NCBI RefSeq assembly: GCF_009299795.1 | Contig: NZ_VIGP01000004.1 | Span: 124,001-188,000 of the forward strand | Reading direction: 5' to 3' | Length of the DNA: 64,000 bases | From: Brachybacterium subflavum | Lineage (GTDB): Bacteria > Actinomycetota > Actinomycetes > Actinomycetales > Dermabacteraceae | Part shown: positions 54,250 through 64,000 of the stretch, piece by piece | How the letters are laid out: each line of letters starts with the position of its first letter | Position numbering within the stretch: the stretch's first letter is position 1 | Translations under genes and position numbers: made by a program | Notes under the pieces: generated by a model | Database searches by the model: none | What the model was told of the DNA's origin: nothing | What the model saw: the letters and a program-made list of their open reading frames with translations, nothing else

Positions 54250-54621
54250 TCACTCGCCGACGGAGTCCTTGTACTCGGACTCCTGCATGAGGTCCGGAGG
54301 CAGGGAGAGGAAGGAGGCCTTGACGAGCCACCCGTCCTCGAACGGGGAGGAGTTCACGAGCTCCGGCGAGTCGACGACGGCCTGGTTGACCTCGGTGACG
54401 GTGCCGTCGAGCGGGGCGAACAGGTCGGAGACGGACTTCGTAGACTCGATCTCGCCCATCTCGGTGCCGGCGCTGATGCTCGCGCCGATCTCGGGCAGGT
54501 CCACGTAGACGACGTCGCCGAGCTGGCCGGCGGCGAAGTCGGTGACGCCGATGACGGCGATGCCGTCCTCGCCGACGCGGACCCATTCGTGGTCCTTGCT
54601 GTAGAGGAGTTCGTTGCTCAT
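54250..54621 (-). CDS. gcvH: Glycine cleavage system H protein
   Basis: 123-aa lipoyl carrier shuttling intermediates between GcvP, GcvT and the L protein. The lipoylated Lys is K62 in [28 protein letters not shown] at the start and [15 protein letters not shown] near the end are the usual flanking strands. It lies between gcvT (50 nt upstream) and gcvP (169 nt downstream); the latter gap has GC-rich inverted repeats that could lower gcvP expression or end some transcripts. Confidence 0.96.
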   Translation of the reverse strand: MSNELLYSKDHEWVRVGEDGIAVIGVTDFAAGQLGDVVYVDLPEIGASISAGTEMGEIESTKSVSDLFAPLDGTVTEVNQAVVDSPELVNSSPFEDGWLVKASFLSLPPDLMQESEYKDSVGE

Positions 54622-54671
54622 GGTCGGTCCTTCCGGGACGGGGCGATGACGGGCAGGGTCGGGAGCGGAGG

Positions 54672-55796
54672 TCAGGAGCGGCGGTAGAAGGGCAGGGCGG
54701 TGACGGTCGCGGGCAGGTCCTTGCCGCGCACGTCGATGACGACCTCTGTGCCCTCGGCGGTGGCCGACGGGTCGAGGTAGGCCATGGCGATGGGGTGTCC
54801 GAGCGTCGGGGAGAGCACGCCCGAGGTGATCTCGCCCAGGTCCTGGCCCTGCGCGTCGCGCACGCGGGCGCCCGCGCGCCCGGCCCGTCGGCCCTCGGCG
54901 ACCAGGCCCACGAGCACGGGTCTCCCGCTGGGGTCCGCGGCCTCGATGGCCGCGCGGCCCACGAAGTCTCCCTTCGAGGTGAGGGCGACGACGCGCCCCA
55001 TGCCCGCCTGGGCGGGGAGGGTGTCGCGGCCCAGCTCGTGGCCGTACAGCGGCATCCCCGCCTCCAGGCGCAGCGTGTCGCGGCTGGCGAGGCCGCAGGG
55101 GGTGAGCTCGGCGCCGCCGGCGGCGACGACCGTGTCCCACAGCGCGCGTGCGTGGGAAGAGGGGACGTACAGCTCGAAGCCGTCCTCGCCGGTGTAGCCG
55201 GTGCGGGCGACCAGCAGCTCCTCGCCCTCGAAGGTCCCCGCGAGCACGCGGTAGTACTTGAGCTCGGCGATCTCCTGGACGCTGACGCCGGTGCGCGCCC
55301 CCACGAGGGCGCGGGTGACGATGTCGGCGCTCGCGGGGCCCTGCACGGCGATGAGGGCGACGTCGGCGGAGCGGTCCTCGACCTCGACGTCGAGCCCCGC
55401 GCTGCGCTCGCGCAGCTGCTCGGCGACGACGTCGGCGTTGGAGGCGTTGGCGACCACGAGGAAGCGCTGCTCCCCCAGGCGGTAGACGATGAGGTCGTCG
55501 ACGAGCCCGCCGTCCTCGGTGAGCATGAGCGAGTACTTCGCGCGACCTTCCGAGATGCCGGACAGCTTGCCCGCGAGGGCCCGGTCCAGGGCCTCTCCGG
55601 CGCCGGGGCCGACGAGCTCGATCTCCCCCATGTGGCTGAGGTCGAAGATGCCCGCGTGCTCGCGCACCGCCCTGTGCTCGGCGAGATCGGAGCTGTAGCG
55701 CACGGGCATCTGCCATCCCGCGAAGTCCGTGAACGTCGCGCCCAGCTCCTCGTGCACCGCGTGCAGCGGGGTGGTGCGCTCCATGGCCTCGGGCAT
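54672..55796 (-). CDS. gcvT: Glycine cleavage system T protein (aminomethyltransferase)
   Basis: Transfers the methylene group from aminomethyl-GcvH to tetrahydrofolate and releases ammonia. 374 aa with FAGWQMPVRYSS, FDLSHMGEIEL, YSLMLTEDGGLVDDLIVYR, ARTGYTGEDGFELYVP and LASRDTLRLEAGMPLYG, covering the folate site and the catalytic Asp. AGGAGA 5 nt before the ATG fixes the start. First gene of gcvTHP. The 122-nt upstream gap has TACAGT on the minus strand as a possible -10, and no recognisable glycine riboswitch. Confidence 0.96.
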   Translation of the reverse strand: MPEAMERTTPLHAVHEELGATFTDFAGWQMPVRYSSDLAEHRAVREHAGIFDLSHMGEIELVGPGAGEALDRALAGKLSGISEGRAKYSLMLTEDGGLVDDLIVYRLGEQRFLVVANASNADVVAEQLRERSAGLDVEVEDRSADVALIAVQGPASADIVTRALVGARTGVSVQEIAELKYYRVLAGTFEGEELLVARTGYTGEDGFELYVPSSHARALWDTVVAAGGAELTPCGLASRDTLRLEAGMPLYGHELGRDTLPAQAGMGRVVALTSKGDFVGRAAIEAADPSGRPVLVGLVAEGRRAGRAGARVRDAQGQDLGEITSGVLSPTLGHPIAMAYLDPSATAEGTEVVIDVRGKDLPATVTALPFYRRS

Positions 55797-55906
55797 CTGC
55801 TCTCCTGTTTCGTGCGGGGCTCTCCCTCGCAGGTGGGAGGGCTGAGCCGGGAGACTCGCGGCCGCGTCCTCGCGGCGCGGATCTCACTGTACCGGGGCGG
55901 GACGGG

Positions 55907-55912
55907 TAGGCT
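55907..55912 (+). promoter_or_regulatory. Candidate -10 element of the 55919 GNAT gene
   Basis: TAGGCT, 6 nt before a GTG start, without Shine-Dalgarno; a leaderless GTG transcript is likely. Confidence 0.5.
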
Positions 55913-55918
55913 GGCACG

Positions 55919-56494
55919 GTGACTCGGGAAGGTACGTGGGAATGGCCGATCACGATCCGCGGGCAGCGAGTCGTGATCCGCGCCCCGCACGACGGCGACC
56001 GCCCGGAGATGATCCGGCTGATGACCGACCCGATCACCCGCGAGTACCTCGGAGGGTCCGTCGACTACGCGTCCCGCCAGGCCCTCGAGCTGTCGCCGCT
56101 GGGGCTGAGCTGGGGGCACTGGGTGATCGACCGGGCCGACGACGAGGACCGCATGATCGGGTCCATCACCCTGGACTACGACCGCGGTGAGCTCGAGCTC
56201 TCCTACGCCCTGCTGCCCGAGGCCACCGGCCAGGGCCTCGCGGCGGCCTCGTGCCGCCAGCTGCTGGCCTGGGCGCAGGAGAACCTCGAGGACGACCACG
56301 TCATCGCGGTCACGCAGACCCGCAACAAGCGCAGCGTGGCCCTGCTGCAGCGCCTGGGCTTCACGGTGCGCCGCGGACTCGAGGAGTTCGGCTCCCAGCA
56401 GCTGATGATGGAGCGCTCGCTGGAGACCGCCCTGCCCAGTGCCGAGGAGATCGCCGCCTTCGTCCCGCCGCACGCCCCCGCGTCCTGGCGCTGA
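55919..56494 (+). CDS. GNAT acetyltransferase, RimJ/RimL-like
   Basis: 191 aa. RGQRVVIRAPHDGDRPEM is the usual N-terminal strand of RimL-type enzymes; IGSITLDYDRGELELSYALL leads to motif A LPEATGQGLAAASCRQLLAW, in which Gln-Gly-Leu-Ala replaces the tighter Gly loop; NKRSVALLQRLGFTVRRG is motif B. It probably acetylates an N-terminal amine or a small molecule. Divergent from gcvT. Confidence 0.85.
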   Translation: MTREGTWEWPITIRGQRVVIRAPHDGDRPEMIRLMTDPITREYLGGSVDYASRQALELSPLGLSWGHWVIDRADDEDRMIGSITLDYDRGELELSYALLPEATGQGLAAASCRQLLAWAQENLEDDHVIAVTQTRNKRSVALLQRLGFTVRRGLEEFGSQQLMMERSLETALPSAEEIAAFVPPHAPASWR

Positions 56495-56593
56495 GCGCCG
56501 AGGCCCACTCTGCCGTCCGCCGCTCCGCGCAGCACTCGCTCGACAGCATCTCGAAGCACAGCACTGCACGACCCATCGACCCAGGAGGTCCCC

Positions 56594-57451
56594 ATGACCG
56601 CGTCGTCCGCAGCAGCCGCTCCGTCGGCCCCGACCCGCACCCTCGCCGACGGGACCGAGATCCCGCTCATCGGCTTCGGCACCTCCTCGACCAAGGGCGT
56701 CGAGGGCGCCGAGGCGATCGCCGCGGCACTGCGCGGCGGCTACCGTCTCATCGACACCGCCGCCCAGTACGGCAACGAGGCGGCCGTGGGCGAGGGCCTG
56801 CGCGCGAGCGGCCTCGATCCGGCCGAGGTCTTCATCACCACGAAGGTCGCCGGGGGCGACCAGGGCCGTGAGGCCGCCCGGGGCGGAGTGCTCGAGTCCC
56901 TGCGCCGTCTGGGCCTGGACAGCGTGGACCTGGTGCTCATCCACTGGCCGAACCCCTCCCGCGGTCTGGCCGTGGACACCTGGCGCACCCTGCTGGACCT
57001 GCGCTCCGAGGGCCTGATCCGCCACGCGGGCGTCTCGAACTTCCGTCCCGGTCAGCTGCAGGAGCTCTTCGACGCGACCGGCGAGTGGCCCGAGGTCAAC
57101 CAGATCCAGCTGTCCCCCGCTCTCCAGCGCCGCGAGGCCGTCGCCTTCCACGACGACCACGGCATCGTCACCGAGGCGTGGGGACCGCTCGGCGGCCGCG
57201 AGGGCCTCGGCGAGCAGTTCGCGATCCGCAAGGTGGCCGACAAGCACGGCGTCGCCGTCGCGCAGATCGCCCTGCGCTGGGCCGTCGACCAGGGCATCGT
57301 CGTGATCCCGAAGTCCGCGAATCCCGAGCGCCAGCGCGCCAACCTCGACCTGGGTTCCGTGGCGCTGGACGACGAGGACCGCGCCCTGCTCGCCACGCTG
57401 GACCTCGGCGAGGACGCCGCCTGGGACTCGAGGACCCACGAGGAGTGGTGA
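56594..57451 (+). CDS. Aldo/keto reductase
   Basis: 285-aa NADPH-dependent (beta/alpha)8 reductase. Catalytic Asp and Tyr lie in LIDTAAQYGNEAAVG, Lys in VFITTKVAGG, His in VDLVLIHWPNPS; the C-terminal NADPH site is VVIPKSANPERQRANLDL. It belongs to the AKR5-like group whose members reduce 2,5-diketo-gluconate or methylglyoxal; the substrate is not certain. CAGGAGGT lies 5-6 nt before the ATG. Its stop overlaps the sirtuin GTG (GTGA). Confidence 0.93.
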   Translation: MTASSAAAAPSAPTRTLADGTEIPLIGFGTSSTKGVEGAEAIAAALRGGYRLIDTAAQYGNEAAVGEGLRASGLDPAEVFITTKVAGGDQGREAARGGVLESLRRLGLDSVDLVLIHWPNPSRGLAVDTWRTLLDLRSEGLIRHAGVSNFRPGQLQELFDATGEWPEVNQIQLSPALQRREAVAFHDDHGIVTEAWGPLGGREGLGEQFAIRKVADKHGVAVAQIALRWAVDQGIVVIPKSANPERQRANLDLGSVALDDEDRALLATLDLGEDAAWDSRTHEEW

Positions 57452-58218
57452 GCCCCCGGTTCCGTCCGGACCCCTCGCAGCGGCTCGTCGTCCTCACGGG
57501 GGCGGGGCTCAGCGCGCGCACCGGGGTCGGCACCTTCCGCGGGCCCGCCGGGCTCTGGGCGCTCTCGCCCGACCTCGAGAGCGCCATGCACGCCGACGCC
57601 CTCCCCGGCTCCCTGCCCGCGCTGTGGCGCGTGTGGGGCGGGATGGCGAAGGTCGCGGCGGATCACGGTCCGACGCCCGGTCACTACGCGATCGCCCGCA
57701 TGGGTGCGCCCGTGATCACCCAGAACGTGGACGGCCTGCACCAGGCGGCGGGGTCCCGCGACGTCAGCGAGCTGCACGGCCGCGCGTACACGGCGGTCTG
57801 CACCGATCCGGACTGCACGTGGGAGGCCCCGCTGACCCCGGGCGAGGGCGATCGCGCCGAGGATCACGGCGCGCCGTCCGTCTGTCCCGTCTGCGGGAGC
57901 CCGACCCGGCCCGACGTCGTGCTGTTCGACGAGATGCTCCCCGAGGCCGCCCTCTCGCGCGCGCAGGCCCTCGCGATCTCGGCCGACGTGTTCGCGGTGG
58001 TCGGCACCAGCGGCACCGTGTTCCCGGCCGCGGCGCTCGCGCCGCTCGCGCGCGAGCACGGCGCGACCACGGTGCTCATCGACATCGATCCTCCGCGCGA
58101 CCCGTTCGTGCGCGCCGCCTTCGATCATGTGATCGCCGAGGACGCCCACCAGGTGCTTCCCGACTGGGAGCGCCATCGCGACGGCGCGACGAACCCCTTC
58201 CTCGAGCCCTTCGGCTGA
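57448..58218 (+). CDS. NAD-dependent protein deacylase (SIR2 family)
   Basis: 256-aa sirtuin. [18 protein letters not shown] is the NAD-binding GAG-x-S motif with Thr-Gly-Val-Gly in place of Ser-Gly-Ile-Pro, [12 protein letters not shown] the NID/H motif (Asn, Asp), ELHG the catalytic His, zinc Cys pairs in CTDPDC and CPVCG, and [12 protein letters not shown] the C-terminal Rossmann motif. GTG at 57448 overlaps the reductase stop and is preceded by GAGGAG. A role in reactivating acetylated Acs (encoded at 19.9 kb) is plausible by analogy with CobB but not shown here. Confidence 0.9.
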   Translation: MSPRFRPDPSQRLVVLTGAGLSARTGVGTFRGPAGLWALSPDLESAMHADALPGSLPALWRVWGGMAKVAADHGPTPGHYAIARMGAPVITQNVDGLHQAAGSRDVSELHGRAYTAVCTDPDCTWEAPLTPGEGDRAEDHGAPSVCPVCGSPTRPDVVLFDEMLPEAALSRAQALAISADVFAVVGTSGTVFPAAALAPLAREHGATTVLIDIDPPRDPFVRAAFDHVIAEDAHQVLPDWERHRDGATNPFLEPFG

Positions 58219-58289
58219 GCGCGGCCCCGCACCCGGCGACTGCGCGCGGAGACTGCGAGGCGCGGCGCACCCGGGCACGCGGCCGCGGC

Positions 58290-58889
58290 TCAGATCCAGA
58301 TGGCGGGGTCGACGAGCTCCTCGGGATGGGCTCGCTCGCGGCGCACCCGCGCGGGGACCCCGACGGCGGTCGCATGCGCGGGCACGTCGGCCACGACCAC
58401 CGCGTTGGCACCGACCTGCGCCTGATCGCCGATCGCGACCGGGCCGAGCACGCGTGCGCCCGCCCCGATGACGACGCCGTCGCCCACGGTGGGGTGGCGC
58501 TTCGTGCGCTCCATGGACCGGCCGCCCAGGGTCGCGCCGTGGTAGAGCATCACGTCGTCGCCCACCTCGGCGGTCTCCCCGATGACCACGCCCATGCCGT
58601 GGTCGATGAAGAAGCGCCGACCGATGCGCGCGCCCGGATGGATCTCCACGCCCGTGACCGAGCGGGTGGCCTGGGCGAGCAGGAGTGCGGGCAGCCGCGC
58701 CCCGCGTCCCGCGCCCCAGAGGCGGTGGGCGAGGCGGTGCGACCAGATCGCGTGCAGGCCCGGGGAGGTCAGCAGCACCTGCAGGTCGGAGGTCGAGGCG
58801 GGGTCGCGGTGACGCGCGGCGGTCACGTCGTCGCGGACGGCCGCGAGCGCGCCGCGTCGGCCGCTGCGGACGCGGGACAGGAGGCCCAC
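58290..58889 (-). CDS. cysE: Serine O-acetyltransferase
   Basis: Makes O-acetylserine from serine and acetyl-CoA, first step of cysteine synthesis. 199 aa of left-handed beta-helix hexapeptide repeats (IGRRFFIDHGMGVVIGETA, VGDDVMLYHGATLGG, VGDGVVIGAGARVLG); His in FIDHGMG and YHGATLGG are catalytic. The short N-terminus lacks most of the enteric helical domain, as in other Gram-positive CysE. Starts 7 nt after cysK. Confidence 0.95.
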   Translation of the reverse strand: MGLLSRVRSGRRGALAAVRDDVTAARHRDPASTSDLQVLLTSPGLHAIWSHRLAHRLWGAGRGARLPALLLAQATRSVTGVEIHPGARIGRRFFIDHGMGVVIGETAEVGDDVMLYHGATLGGRSMERTKRHPTVGDGVVIGAGARVLGPVAIGDQAQVGANAVVVADVPAHATAVGVPARVRRERAHPEELVDPAIWI

Positions 58890-58896
58890 GCGGGCC

Positions 58897-59826
58897 TCAG
58901 TCCATGTACTCGGCGTACAGCGGGGTCGTGAGGTAGCGCTCGCCGAAGGAGGGCACGATCACGACGATCCGCTTGCCCGCGAACTCGGGGCGCGAGCCGA
59001 CGCGCACGGCGGCCTCGATCGCAGCGCCCGAGGAGATGCCCACGAGCAGGCCCTCGCTGCGGGCGATGGAGCGGGCGCGCTCCATGGCCGTCTCCGCATC
59101 GATGTCGATGACCTCGTCGTACACGTCCGTGTCCAGCAGCGCGGGCACGAAGTTCGCGCCGAGGCCCTGGATCTTGTGAGGGCCAGGCTGGCCGCCGTTG
59201 AGGATCGGGGACTCCGCGGGCTCGACCGCGACGATCCGCACGCCGGGCCGACGCTCCTTGAGGACCTGGCCGACGCCCGTGATCGTGCCGCCGGTGCCGA
59301 TGCCGGCGACGAGCACGTCGATCTCGCCGTCGGTGTCCTCCCAGATCTCCTCCGCGGTGCTGCGGCGGTGGATCTCCGCGTTGGCTTCGTTCTCGAACTG
59401 CTTGACCTGGACGCCGCCGGTCTGCTCAGCGACCTCCTGTGCCTTCTCCACGGCGCCCTTCATGCCCTTGGAGGCCTCGGTGAGGACCAGCTCGGCGCCG
59501 AAGGCGCGCAGCAGCGCACGCCGCTCCTTCGACATGGACTCGGGCATGGTCAGCACGACCCGGTATCCGCGCGAAGTACCGATCATCGCGAGCGCGATGC
59601 CCGTGTTGCCGCTGGTGGCCTCGACGATCGTGCCGCCCTCCTGAAGGGCGCCGGAGCGCTCGGCCGCGTCGATCATGGCCACACCGATGCGGTCCTTCAC
59701 GGAGGCGGCGGGGTTGTAGAACTCGAGCTTGGCGACGACGTCGGCGACGACCTCGTCGCCCAGGTGGTTCAGGCGCACGAGCGGGGTGCGGCCGACGAGC
59801 TCGGAGACGTTCTCGAAGATGGGCAT
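58897..59826 (-). CDS. cysK: Cysteine synthase A (O-acetylserine sulfhydrylase)
   Basis: PLP enzyme forming cysteine from O-acetylserine and sulfide. PLP Lys is K44 in [26 protein letters not shown] binds the substrate carboxylate; [17 protein letters not shown] holds the phosphate; [10 protein letters not shown] follows. The CysE C-terminus ends in Ile (DPAIWI), the residue that docks into CysK to form the cysteine synthase complex. GGAAGGGAA lies upstream of the ATG at 59826; 309 aa. Confidence 0.96.
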   Translation of the reverse strand: MPIFENVSELVGRTPLVRLNHLGDEVVADVVAKLEFYNPAASVKDRIGVAMIDAAERSGALQEGGTIVEATSGNTGIALAMIGTSRGYRVVLTMPESMSKERRALLRAFGAELVLTEASKGMKGAVEKAQEVAEQTGGVQVKQFENEANAEIHRRSTAEEIWEDTDGEIDVLVAGIGTGGTITGVGQVLKERRPGVRIVAVEPAESPILNGGQPGPHKIQGLGANFVPALLDTDVYDEVIDIDAETAMERARSIARSEGLLVGISSGAAIEAAVRVGSRPEFAGKRIVVIVPSFGERYLTTPLYAEYMD

Positions 59827-59888
59827 GCGTGTTCCCTTCCGTCCGGGGCGGCGGTCCCGGCGCACCGGCCCCGCCACCCAAAGGTCTG

Positions 59889-59905
59889 CTTAAGGTGAGT
59901 ATAAG
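59889..59905 (-). promoter_or_regulatory. Candidate cysK promoter with CTTA-N9-TAAG inverted repeat
   Basis: Minus-strand TATACT (59903-59898) is the best -10 hexamer in the cysK upstream gap and lies inside the inverted repeat CTTA-N9-TAAG (59889-59905). Transcription would give a leader of about 65 nt. The symmetric flanks could bind a regulator of cysteine synthesis. Confidence 0.45.
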
Positions 59906-59968
59906 GGCGCTCCCTGCGCGGGTGCAGGGACCGACGATCGACGGATCCGCCGCGCGCTCGGCGCTCCG

Positions 59969-59974
59969 TAGCGT
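59969..59974 (+). promoter_or_regulatory. Candidate -10 element of the DUF5129 gene
   Basis: TAGCGT, 6 nt before the ATG at 59981; same sequence and spacing as the WXG100-like gene promoter. Confidence 0.5.
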
Positions 59975-59980
59975 GGGGCC

Positions 59981-61612
<1,632 letters not shown>

Positions 61613-61634
61613 ACCGTGGCCGTCGGCCGACGGG

Positions 61635-62753
61635 TCAGTAGACCATCCCCATGACCTCGCGCACGTGGGCGAGGGTCTCGTCGGCCGCGGCGTTCGCGCG
61701 CTCGTTGCCCGCGCGCAGCACCGAGAAGAGGTAGCCGGGGTCCTTCTCGAGCTCGGCGCGGCGCTCGCGCAGGGGCGCCAGGTGCTCGTTGAGGACCTCG
61801 GCGGTCATCACCTTGAGGGTGCCCGCGCCCTTGTCGCCGATCTCGGCGGCGATCTCCTCGGGGCTGCGCCCCGTGGACAGCGAGGCGATGGTCAGCAGGT
61901 TCGCGACCTCGGGACGGTTCTCGGGATCGAAGGTGATCTCGCGCTCGGAGTCGGTCTTGGCCTTCTTGATCTTCTTCGCTGTCTCCTCGGGGCTCATGCG
62001 CAGCATGACCGTGTTGCCCAGCGACTTGCTCATCTTGTGGCTGCCGTCGAGCCCCAGGATCGTGGGCGCCTCGGAGAGCAGCGCGTCGGGCTCGGGGAAG
62101 AACTGCTCCCCTCCCGCGTAGCGCTCGTTGAAGCGGCGGGCGACCACCCGGGTCTGCTCGATGTGGGGCAGCTGGTCCTTGCCCACCGGCACCAGGTTCC
62201 CGTGGCAGAACAGGATGTCCGCCGCCTGATGGACCGGGTAGGTGAGCATGAGCCCGCCCATCGCCGACTTGCCGGCGGCGGCGAGCTCGGCCTTCACGGT
62301 GGGGTTGCGCTCGAGCTCGGGCTGGGTGACGAGCGAGAGGAACGGCAGCATCAGCTGGTTCAGCGCAGGCACCGCGGAGTGCGTGAAGATCGTGGCCTGC
62401 TCCGGGTCGATGCCCGCGGCCAGGTAGTCCGTGATCAGCTCGCGCACCGAGCCCCGGATGTCGCCGAGCACCTCGCGGTCGGTGATGACCTGGTAGTCCG
62501 CGACGATCAGCCAGGTCTCCACGCCCGCCTGCTGCAGCCGCACCCGGTTGCGCAGGGAGCCGAAGTAGTGGCCGATGTGCAGCGCGCCCGTGGGGCGGTC
62601 CCCTGTGAGCATCCGCAGCCCGCTGGGGTTCGTGCGGATCTTCTCCCACAGCGCGTCGCTGCGGGTCTGCGCGCGGCGGTAGCTGGCATCGCTGATGCCG
62701 GCGGCGTCGGGGTTCTCGGTGGTCTGGGCCGTCTCGGTGGTCTCGGTGGTCAC
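61635..62753 (-). CDS. trpS: Tryptophanyl-tRNA synthetase
   Basis: 372-aa class I synthetase. HIGH-type motif in DRPTGALHIGHYFGSL, GKDQLPHIEQTRVVARRFN, and KMSKS in GSHKMSKSLGNTVML. The N-terminal ~20 residues are Thr/Glu-rich. It starts with GTG at 62753, 9 nt after the lacI-type gene's stop; minus-strand TAGCAT ends 6 nt before the GTG, so it is likely leaderless with its own promoter. No Trp leader peptide or U-tract hairpin is seen, in contrast to leuS. Confidence 0.96.
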   Translation of the reverse strand: MTTETTETAQTTENPDAAGISDASYRRAQTRSDALWEKIRTNPSGLRMLTGDRPTGALHIGHYFGSLRNRVRLQQAGVETWLIVADYQVITDREVLGDIRGSVRELITDYLAAGIDPEQATIFTHSAVPALNQLMLPFLSLVTQPELERNPTVKAELAAAGKSAMGGLMLTYPVHQAADILFCHGNLVPVGKDQLPHIEQTRVVARRFNERYAGGEQFFPEPDALLSEAPTILGLDGSHKMSKSLGNTVMLRMSPEETAKKIKKAKTDSEREITFDPENRPEVANLLTIASLSTGRSPEEIAAEIGDKGAGTLKVMTAEVLNEHLAPLRERRAELEKDPGYLFSVLRAGNERANAAADETLAHVREVMGMVY

Positions 62754-62759
62754 CGATCC

Positions 62760-62765
62760 ATGCTA
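62760..62765 (-). promoter_or_regulatory. Candidate trpS -10 overlapping the stop codon of the upstream repressor gene
   Basis: Minus-strand TAGCAT, 6 nt before the trpS GTG. Its first three bases are the TAG stop codon of the LacI-family gene, so the terminal codon and the promoter share sequence. Confidence 0.5.
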
Positions 62766-63812
62766 TCGGCCCGGGGCACCGGTCCCGACGTCGGCCCGGG
62801 ACGTCCGTCGGGTCACGCTCTCGGGTGCCGCACCCGTGCTCGCGCGGACGACGAGCTGGGGCTTGACCTCGAGCTCGGTGCGCAGCGGGCGCCGGCTCTC
62901 CTCGCCGCCGCGCAGGGCGACGCGCACCGCGGCCCGCGCCATGGCGTCCACGCCCTGTCGCACGGTGGTCAGGGGCGGTGTGGTGAGAGCCGCCCAGGGG
63001 ACGTCGTCGTAGCCGATCACGGAGACGTCCTCGGGCACGGAGAGCCCCACCGAGGCGAGGCCCTCGAGGGCACCGGCCGCCATGACGTCGGAACCGCAGA
63101 TGATCGCCGTCGCCCCCAGCCGCACGAGCTCGACGGCAGCCTCGTAGCCGCCGCCGTAGGAGAAGTCGGTGAAGGCGATCGGGCGCTCGACCGCGCTTCC
63201 CGAGGCCTCGAAGGCGGCGACCTTGCGGCGCACGGGCCAGGTGTGCTCGTCCCCCACGGCCAGACCGATCACGCGGTGGCCGAGCTCGCGCAGATGGTGC
63301 ATCGAGACGTCGATCGCGTGGGCGTCGTCGGAGGAGACGAAGGCGGCGTCGATGTCGTCGCGCACGCCGTTGACCAGCGCGAGGGGGATTCCGGCTCGGG
63401 TCACGTCACGGTACGCCTCGAGCGGGACCTCGGCACGCGCATGGAAGCCGCTGACCATGATCACCCCGTTGACCCCGGCCAGAAGGAATCGGTCCAGCGT
63501 CTCGCGCTCGCGCTCCGGGGTGCGCGCGCGCATGCCCACCAGCAGCGCGGCTCCGCTCGCATGCAGGTGCGCCTCGATCCTCTCCAGCCATACCGAGAAC
63601 ACCTGGTTGTCGAGATCGGGGACCATCACGCCCACGGTGCGCTCGTGGGAGACGGCGGGCTGGCGGGCCGAGAGGCGTCCTCGGCGTCGCGCGATCTCCA
63701 GGACGCTGCGGCGCGTCTCCTCGTTCACTCCCCCGCGACCGTTGAGCACTCGCGAGACCGTCGCCTCGCTGACGCCCGCCTCGTCGGCGATGTCGATGAG
63801 CCTGCTTCCCAC
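62763..63812 (-). CDS. LacI-family transcriptional repressor
   Basis: 349 aa. The HTH is LIDIADEAGVSEATVSRVLN, a textbook LacI domain with hinge helix RRSVLEIARRRG. The ligand domain follows from TVGVMVPDLDNQVFSVWLE through GVIMVSGFHA, AIICGSDVMAAGAL and VIGYDDVPWAALTTPPLTTV. GTG at 63812 has GGAGGGGA 6 nt upstream; the longer frame to 63992 would run into the operator region. It is divergent from a gene starting at 63976, probably its target sugar transporter, with TTGCA repeats between. The TAG stop also serves the trpS promoter. Confidence 0.92.
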   Translation of the reverse strand: MGSRLIDIADEAGVSEATVSRVLNGRGGVNEETRRSVLEIARRRGRLSARQPAVSHERTVGVMVPDLDNQVFSVWLERIEAHLHASGAALLVGMRARTPERERETLDRFLLAGVNGVIMVSGFHARAEVPLEAYRDVTRAGIPLALVNGVRDDIDAAFVSSDDAHAIDVSMHHLRELGHRVIGLAVGDEHTWPVRRKVAAFEASGSAVERPIAFTDFSYGGGYEAAVELVRLGATAIICGSDVMAAGALEGLASVGLSVPEDVSVIGYDDVPWAALTTPPLTTVRQGVDAMARAAVRVALRGGEESRRPLRTELEVKPQLVVRASTGAAPESVTRRTSRADVGTGAPGR

Positions 63813-63855
63813 GTGCCGTCCCCTCCGTCGTGACCTGCACCATCCAGCCGCGCCG

Positions 63856-63901
63856 ACTGTACGCGATTGCAAGTTCTTGCACAAGCTTGCATTCGGTTGC
63901 T
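63856..63901. promoter_or_regulatory. Helically phased TTGCA repeats and repressor-gene promoter
   Basis: TTGCA occurs at 63867, 63877 and 63887, with TTGCT at 63897: four half-sites spaced exactly 10 bp. The first two also form the 14-bp palindrome TGCAAGTTCTTGCA (63868-63881). Minus-strand TACAGT (63861-63856) with TTGTGC 17 nt upstream is a plausible promoter of the repressor gene, so the sites overlap its -35 and spacer. The pattern fits cooperative LacI-type binding on one face of the helix. Confidence 0.65.
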
Positions 63902-63923
63902 GAGTGCATGTACCTTCATGCAC
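63887..63923 (+). promoter_or_regulatory. Promoter of the rightward gene with an inverted repeat around its -10
   Basis: TTGCAT (63887-63892), 18-nt spacer, TACCTT (63911-63916). The -10 is exactly the spacer of the inverted repeat GTGCATG-TACCTT-CATGCAC (63904-63923), so repressor binding would mask it. The -35 is also the third TTGCA repeat. Confidence 0.6.
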
Positions 63924-63975
63924 GCAGGTGGCACGGTCGCCTCTCTGCCTGATCCACCATTCGAAGGAGAATCCG

Positions 63976-64000
63976 GTGCTCATCCGTCGCAAGTCCTTTC
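63976..64000 (+). CDS. Start of a divergent gene, possibly a sugar ABC transporter binding protein (partial)
   Basis: GTG at 63976 with GAAGGAGA 5 nt upstream; only eight codons (M/V-L-I-R-R-K-S-F) are in the window. The basic beginning could open a lipoprotein signal peptide, and divergence from a LacI repressor suggests a sugar importer component. The identity is inference from context alone. Confidence 0.4.

Noticed and set aside
55797-55918. Glycine riboswitch before gcvT
   Set aside because: The gap is only 122 nt and I could not find the conserved aptamer cores; GGGAGAGCCCC resembles one strand by chance. A covariance-model search would decide.
62754-62765. Tryptophan leader peptide for trpS
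   Set aside because: The repressor gene stop is 9 nt from the trpS start and no Trp-rich ORF or U-tract hairpin fits in the space.

Overview
The window is chromosomal DNA of a high-GC Gram-positive bacterium. Almost every ORF has GC-rich third positions, genes are tightly packed with ATGA/GTGA/TGATG overlaps, and GTG starts are common. The folB-folP-folE-ftsH-hpt-tilS order, the msiK-type sugar ATPase, DUF4032, DUF952, DUF4097 and DUF5129 proteins, and an HspR-type HAIR site at clpB all point to Actinobacteria. Gene content fits Micrococcales, perhaps a Dermabacteraceae/Brachybacterium-like organism; that placement is inference from general family knowledge, not from a search. I see no rRNA, tRNA, CRISPR array, insertion sequence, integrase or prophage module. 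The window is mainly housekeeping and metabolic, so its less familiar content lies in regulation and in a few orphan genes.

Layout. 1-6962: leftward operon dacB-tilS-hpt-ftsH-folE-folP-folB (wall trimming, tRNA-Ile lysidine, purine salvage, membrane proteolysis, folate), with ppa divergent at 7063. 7.6-16.5 kb: a 28-bp perfect hairpin, an EcsC-like membrane protein, def, msiK, a DUF4032 kinase-like protein, rlmB-cysS, a holin-like membrane protein and an orphan LacI-type regulator. 16.7-19.8 kb: rightward histidine kinase / response regulator / membrane-anchored DUF4097 protein operon. 19.9-28.5 kb (leftward): acs, an RHH-VOC pair under a 30-bp palindrome, two tandem XRE paralogs, then a DEAD-box helicase overlapping sdaA. 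28.8-33.2 kb (rightward): panD, an AEC permease, then leuS behind a leucine leader peptide and attenuator. 33.3-40.8 kb: MHS-type transporter, orphan WXG100-like protein, clpB with a HAIR operator, PrsW-like protease.

40.7-50.9 kb: S4 protein, amidase, LMW phosphotyrosine phosphatase, GNAT and DUF952 genes divergent across only 25 bp, Sua5/YciO, an MFS transporter ending in tandem repeats, two class I glutamine amidotransferases back to back, a GT4 glycosyltransferase and a MetE-like enzyme. 51.0-55.8 kb: gcvT-gcvH-gcvP. 55.9-58.2 kb: GNAT, then aldo/keto reductase overlapping a sirtuin. 58.3-59.8 kb: cysK-cysE. 60.0-61.6 kb: DUF5129 protein. 61.6-64.0 kb: trpS, a LacI-family repressor and the first codons of a divergent gene, probably a sugar ABC binding protein, separated by helically phased TTGCA repeats.

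Amino-acid logic: sdaA (serine to pyruvate), gcvTHP (glycine cleavage) and cysE/cysK (serine to cysteine) all converge on serine/glycine one-carbon flux, which also uses the folate made by folE/P/B. A recurring feature is a TANNNT -10 hexamer placed 5-8 nt before the start codon, implying leaderless transcripts for at least thirteen ORFs, including the leucine leader peptide of leuS.
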